A stretch of 64,000 bases of DNA from Phycisphaerae bacterium (GTDB lineage: Bacteria; Planctomycetota; Phycisphaerae; Sedimentisphaerales; Anaerobacaceae). The DNA lies in assembly GCA_012744475.1 (NCBI GenBank), contig JAAYBV010000074.1, forward strand, positions 1 to 64,000, read 5' to 3'. The notes beneath the pieces were generated by a model. It had not been told where the DNA came from, did no database searches, and saw nothing but the letters and a program-made list of their open reading frames with translations. How positions within the stretch are numbered: the first letter of the stretch is position 1; each line of letters begins with the position of its first letter. This document shows, one piece after another, positions 60,697 through 64,000 of this stretch. The translations under genes were made by a program, and so were the position numbers.

Positions 60697-63600
60697 TCAG
60701 GTCCCAACAGGCGAGAGAGTCGTCCGTTGCGGCGCCTTCGCTCCAGGCTTCGTCGCGCCCAGGTTGAGTCGCTCGGCGTGCTCCTGACACCAGGAGGCCA
60801 GGTCAACCGGCTTGGTGGACTCGAAGGCATCTTTCACGAACCGACGGGCGGCGGCCGTGCCATGACGACGAATCTCACGATCCAGATGCAGGCGAGCCTG
60901 CCCATTCATCCGCAGGGCGAAAAAGGCCAAGCCGCGCAAAAGGTCATAGCCGACTACGCGATCGGCCACGGTCGCATCGAGAACCTCCACATTGTTGAGG
61001 ATATTGACGCAACTGACGAAGAAACCCCGGTTGAACAGCGAGACCGCGATGTCCAGATACTCAGGGACAACCCGGTCATCCAGAGGCTGACTCTCCCAGG
61101 CGAGGATCTGGGCCCTGAAACGCGTCAGGAAATCGCCGCAGGTGCATTGACGCAATGCACGTCCGATATCCATGCCGGGTTCCGACTTCAGGCGCTCCCG
61201 GATGCGCGACAGCCGGCCGTCACAGTATTGCCGGTACCGCGTTCGTCGATTGCGCGGATCGAGTGTCGACACTACCCGCGTGTAGTTCATCGCGTGCAGA
61301 CGGATCAGGGTCAGGCTCTCGGGCACGTTCTTCACAAAGACGGGCTGACCGGCCTGGGCATACAGAGCCAGTTTCGCCGACCAGAACGAATCGGCGGCAA
61401 AGGGGTTCTCGTCGTAGAGACCGATCTGGGCGAAAAGGGCCTTGCGGATGATCGCGGTCCCGTGGCTCAGGCTGTGACGCCAGGTCCGGAATCGGGCCAT
61501 GATTTCATCGTCCGTCAACGGCAGTTGACTGCATTCGCTGTGTTCCGGACCGCGGTACGCTTCGAGAAACGTGCGGTAGTTCGAGCCCACCATAGCCAGC
61601 CGGTCGTCCCGGCTGATCTCGTCGTACAGAGTCTCCAGCTTGGTGGAGCACATCAGGTCATCGGCGTCGTGAATCACGATGAAATCTGCGCGGGCGCGTT
61701 CGATGGCGTAATTGCGCCGGACGTACGGTCCTGCCTGGTCGTGGAAGAAATGGACATGGATGCGTGCGTCGCGCCGGGCATATTCCTCGATGATCCGGCG
61801 GGTGTTGTCCGTGCTGGCGTCGTCGAGCAGGAACAGCTCCCACTGGCTCAGCGTTTGGGACAGAATGCTGTCCAGGCACTCGGGGAGAAAGTCAGCGGCA
61901 TTCCGGCACGCCGTGATCACCGTAACTTTGGGCGACTCGCCCGCCACGACGGCGGTTCGGGTCTGCTCCAACGACAACGTCGTGCACGCTGTGCCCCCGA
62001 CTTGCAGCGTGACGGCGTCCGCATGCTCGGCGCCCCACTGCTGCACGTCGATCTGCACGCCTGGCGTGAAGGCCTCCTCGCGAAACTGCCTGGCGGCCGG
62101 GGTGTCGTGATGGGCCATCTCCCTGCGCAGGTAGATCTGACACCGCTCTTTGTGCCCCAGCCCATAGAGCGCTAGCGCGCGGACCAGATCGACATTGGCG
62201 AGGCGATGCGGCAGTTCCAGGTCCATGCCCTCCAACGCGGACAGGGCCTGCACGCAACTGACGTACTGCTGCATTCGGAAACACTCTGTGGCACGCTGAA
62301 GGAAGCGAACCACGATCCCTTCGTCCACCGGCTCGCGTTCCCATTCGGCGATCTGCGCGCCGAAGCGTGGGAGGAAGTCGGCGCAGGTGCATTCGCGCAG
62401 CGCCCGGGCGACATCCATCGAGGGGTCGCGCGCCACCGCGTTGACCACCTCCTGGAGCCGGCTGAGGCAGTACTGTGAATACCGCGTTCGTCGGCTGCGC
62501 GGGTCCATCGCCGGCAGTTGCCCCACCTGCGATTCGCTGTGCACCCGCCGCAGAGTAAGAGACTCCGGAATATTGCACAACCGGATACGCTCCGTGCGGC
62601 GGGCGTATTCGGCCACCTTGGCCAGCCAGAACGAGTCGGCGCCGAAGGGATTTTCGTCATACAGCCCGATCTCCTCGAACAGCGTTCGCCGGACGATCGC
62701 CGAGCCATGCCACACGAAATCCCACATGGACCGGGCGTCATACGCCTCCAGAATCTCCTCGTGAGTCTCCGGCAGCGTCATGGCTTCAGTGGATTCGAGG
62801 CCGGTGAAATCATCCAGGAACTTCCGATAGAACGAACCGACGACCGCCAGACGCTCGTCGCCGCCGATTGCATCGCAAAGACGCCGAAGCTTGTCGGGAC
62901 ACATGATGTCGTCGGCATCCTGAATCGAGACAAACGGCGCACGGGCCTGTCGGATGGCGAAGTTGCGACGGATGTACGGCCCGCTGCTTTCGTCGAAGTA
63001 GAAGGGCCGGATCCGCGCATCGCGGGCGGCATACGCCTCCATGATCCCGCGCGTACCGTCGGTGCTACCATCGTCAAGAATCAGCAATTCCCATTCCGAC
63101 AGGGTCTGCTGCAGGATGCTGTCCAGACATTCCGGCAGGTGCTTTTCCCCATTGCGGCACGCCAACACCACGCTGACCGCCGGCACGGATGCACGCGGCG
63201 CGGGCGCAGTGGATTCAGCCACCGCCGGCGTACTGGCCCGCGCCTCGAGGCGCTGCTTCAGTTCGGGCACAAGAGCCGGACCGACATGTAACATCACATC
63301 GTTGGAATCCGTCCCGCCCGTGAGGATCTGGCAGTGCTTGCACCGATGGGGCATATCGTCCCGGCCGTCTTTGATGGCCTGCCGCAAATCCCGGAGTCTT
63401 CTGCCATTCCACACACCTTCGAGGGGCTCCGTCAGCGCATTGCCCATCGGAAGGTCCAGAAGATGGCAGCAGGAGACGACGTCGCCGTTGAGGAGTATGC
63501 GAACCCGCTGCCAGGGTCGAACACACCGTCTGTGGCCTTCCGTCAGTTGCTGCGAGGCCACATAGGGTGGGCGGCTCAGATCGAAGTTGTTGGGGATGTC

Positions 63601-64000
63601 CAGAACCAGTCCGAGTTGATCGGCCTTGGCCCTGGCCAAATCGAAGTTCGCATTCGCCCGCTCCCGGTGGAGGAGCAACGAGTCGTCCAGCGCCGAGGGG
63701 CTGTATATGTGGACGAAGTTCACCGCCACACTGTCGAAGGCATATCGGCCGGCCATCTCGATCACGTCGGGCAGTTCGGCGATGTTCTGGTGCATCGCAA
63801 CGAAGGTCAGTTCGCAACGGAGGTCGGGCTTGTCCCGCCGGATGTCGGCCAGAATCTCCAGGTTACGGCAGAGGCGGTCGAAACTCAGACGCGTACGGAT
63901 GGATTCGTAGGTCTGCCGGGTGGATCCGTCTACGGAAACACGAACCGTGTTGAAGAACTTCCGAATCGTCTCCGCCCGTCGCCCGGCCAGCGTGGACAGA
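60697..64000 (-). CDS. Radical SAM/SPASM protein fused to two glycosyltransferase family 2 units (5' end outside window)
   Basis: About 1100 residues are visible; the frame is open to the right edge, so the start and the CxxxCxxC cluster motif lie outside. The edge reads VRVSVDGSTRQTYESIRTRL, the later part of a radical SAM barrel. A SPASM-type region with Cys follows (RRCVRPWQRVRILLNGDVVS, CCHLLDLPMGN, RCKHCQILTG), likely binding an extra iron-sulfur cluster. Then come two copies of a GT2 unit: VSVVLACRNGEKHLPECLDS with ILDDGSTDGTRGI and IQDADD, and VTVITACRNAADFLPECLDS with LLDDASTDNTRRI and IHDADD. Each is followed by the same helical module (DPRSRRTRYSQYC / DPRNRRTRYRQYC, ECTCADFLPRF / QCTCGDFLTRF). 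The 128-base gap to fliD holds a possible fliD promoter. Substrate unknown; filament modification is inferred from position. Confidence 0.85.
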   Translation of the reverse strand, partial: LSTLAGRRAETIRKFFNTVRVSVDGSTRQTYESIRTRLSFDRLCRNLEILADIRRDKPDLRCELTFVAMHQNIAELPDVIEMAGRYAFDSVAVNFVHIYSPSALDDSLLLHRERANANFDLARAKADQLGLVLDIPNNFDLSRPPYVASQQLTEGHRRCVRPWQRVRILLNGDVVSCCHLLDLPMGNALTEPLEGVWNGRRLRDLRQAIKDGRDDMPHRCKHCQILTGGTDSNDVMLHVGPALVPELKQRLEARASTPAVAESTAPAPRASVPAVSVVLACRNGEKHLPECLDSILQQTLSEWELLILDDGSTDGTRGIMEAYAARDARIRPFYFDESSGPYIRRNFAIRQARAPFVSIQDADDIMCPDKLRRLCDAIGGDERLAVVGSFYRKFLDDFTGLESTEAMTLPETHEEILEAYDARSMWDFVWHGSAIVRRTLFEEIGLYDENPFGADSFWLAKVAEYARRTERIRLCNIPESLTLRRVHSESQVGQLPAMDPRSRRTRYSQYCLSRLQEVVNAVARDPSMDVARALRECTCADFLPRFGAQIAEWEREPVDEGIVVRFLQRATECFRMQQYVSCVQALSALEGMDLELPHRLANVDLVRALALYGLGHKERCQIYLRREMAHHDTPAARQFREEAFTPGVQIDVQQWGAEHADAVTLQVGGTACTTLSLEQTRTAVVAGESPKVTVITACRNAADFLPECLDSILSQTLSQWELFLLDDASTDNTRRIIEEYARRDARIHVHFFHDQAGPYVRRNYAIERARADFIVIHDADDLMCSTKLETLYDEISRDDRLAMVGSNYRTFLEAYRGPEHSECSQLPLTDDEIMARFRTWRHSLSHGTAIIRKALFAQIGLYDENPFAADSFWSAKLALYAQAGQPVFVKNVPESLTLIRLHAMNYTRVVSTLDPRNRRTRYRQYCDGRLSRIRERLKSEPGMDIGRALRQCTCGDFLTRFRAQILAWESQPLDDRVVPEYLDIAVSLFNRGFFVSCVNILNNVEVLDATVADRVVGYDLLRGLAFFALRMNGQARLHLDREIRRHGTAAARRFVKDAFESTKPVDLASWCQEHAERLNLGATKPGAKAPQRTTLSPVGT
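60766..63180 (-). repeat. Internal duplication of a GT2 plus helical module (two units of about 1.17 kb)
   Basis: Unit 1 spans 61996-63180 and unit 2 spans 60766-61932 in the same gene. The two align over the whole GT2 domain and the following cysteine-containing helical region; shared words include GLYDENPF, ADSFW, PESLTL and a CTC-x-DFL-x-RF motif. Confidence 0.8.

Noticed and set aside
1-64000. tRNA, rRNA, CRISPR arrays, transposases, phage integrases
   Set aside because: Looked for by eye; no repeat-spacer pattern, transposase motif or tRNA-like block was recognised. A covariance search could still find a small RNA.

Overview
The window looks like a chromosome segment of a planctomycete, most likely a member of the Phycisphaerae. 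The evidence is indirect: three tandem pseudopilin-type proteins with a C-terminal His-Gly-Gly...Met-Ala-Asp-Gly-His signature, a secreted protein with a PEP-CTERM-like tail, a Tat-exported Gfo/Idh/MocA oxidoreductase, discoidin-domain and PD40/TPR proteins, a degraded RNA-STGP/KHGL-type gene, high GC content and frequent GTG/TTG starts. No rRNA, tRNA, CRISPR array or insertion sequence was seen.

Layout. (1) 1-11713: accessory and secreted functions. These are the end of an L-fucose isomerase-like gene, a membrane-anchored PD40-TPR protein with one CxxCH motif, a secreted protein with two discoidin domains behind a strong sigma70-type promoter, a tandem triplication of pseudopilin-like genes, a secreted glycoside-hydrolase-like protein, and a divergent Tat-signal oxidoreductase. 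(2) 11820-40280: a surface polysaccharide locus. It holds an initiating sugar transferase, a PEP-CTERM-like protein with its own promoter, and a long minus-strand run from 33545 down to 14162 made of overlapping genes. That run encodes glycosyltransferases, methyltransferases, a Wzy-like polymerase, two Wzx-like flippases, a pyruvyl transferase, a nitroreductase, an acetyltransferase, an asparagine-synthase-like enzyme and an HPr-kinase-like protein. Upstream lie a broken gene, a Wzz-like chain-length protein, a very large SLBB export protein and a divergent Wzi-like outer-membrane protein. (3) 40362-64000: flagellar genes. On the minus strand are fliS, flagellin and fliK. On the plus strand is flgB-flgC-fliE-fliF-fliG-fliH-fliI-fliJ-motE-like-motA-motB-motB2-fliO-fliP-fliQ-fliR-flhB. 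On the minus strand again are fliD and a large radical SAM/double glycosyltransferase protein that runs off the right edge.

How it works together. The polysaccharide genes make a complete Wzx/Wzy-type pathway: initiation, assembly, decoration by methyl, acetyl, pyruvyl and possibly amide groups, flipping, polymerisation, chain-length control, export and outer-membrane attachment. The flagellar part encodes the proximal rod, MS-ring, switch protein FliG, export apparatus, stators, filament and cap. fliM, fliN, fliL and flhA are not in the window. Regulatory sites fit a flagellar hierarchy: an exact sigma54 promoter precedes flgB, and a sigma28-type promoter precedes flagellin. The flagellin leader also carries a 26-base palindrome, one arm of which shares 15 bases with the lac operator. 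The two most intriguing items are the radical SAM-GT2-GT2 fusion beside fliD and the glycosyltransferase divergent from flagellin. Together they suggest a flagellin-modification module; that is inference.
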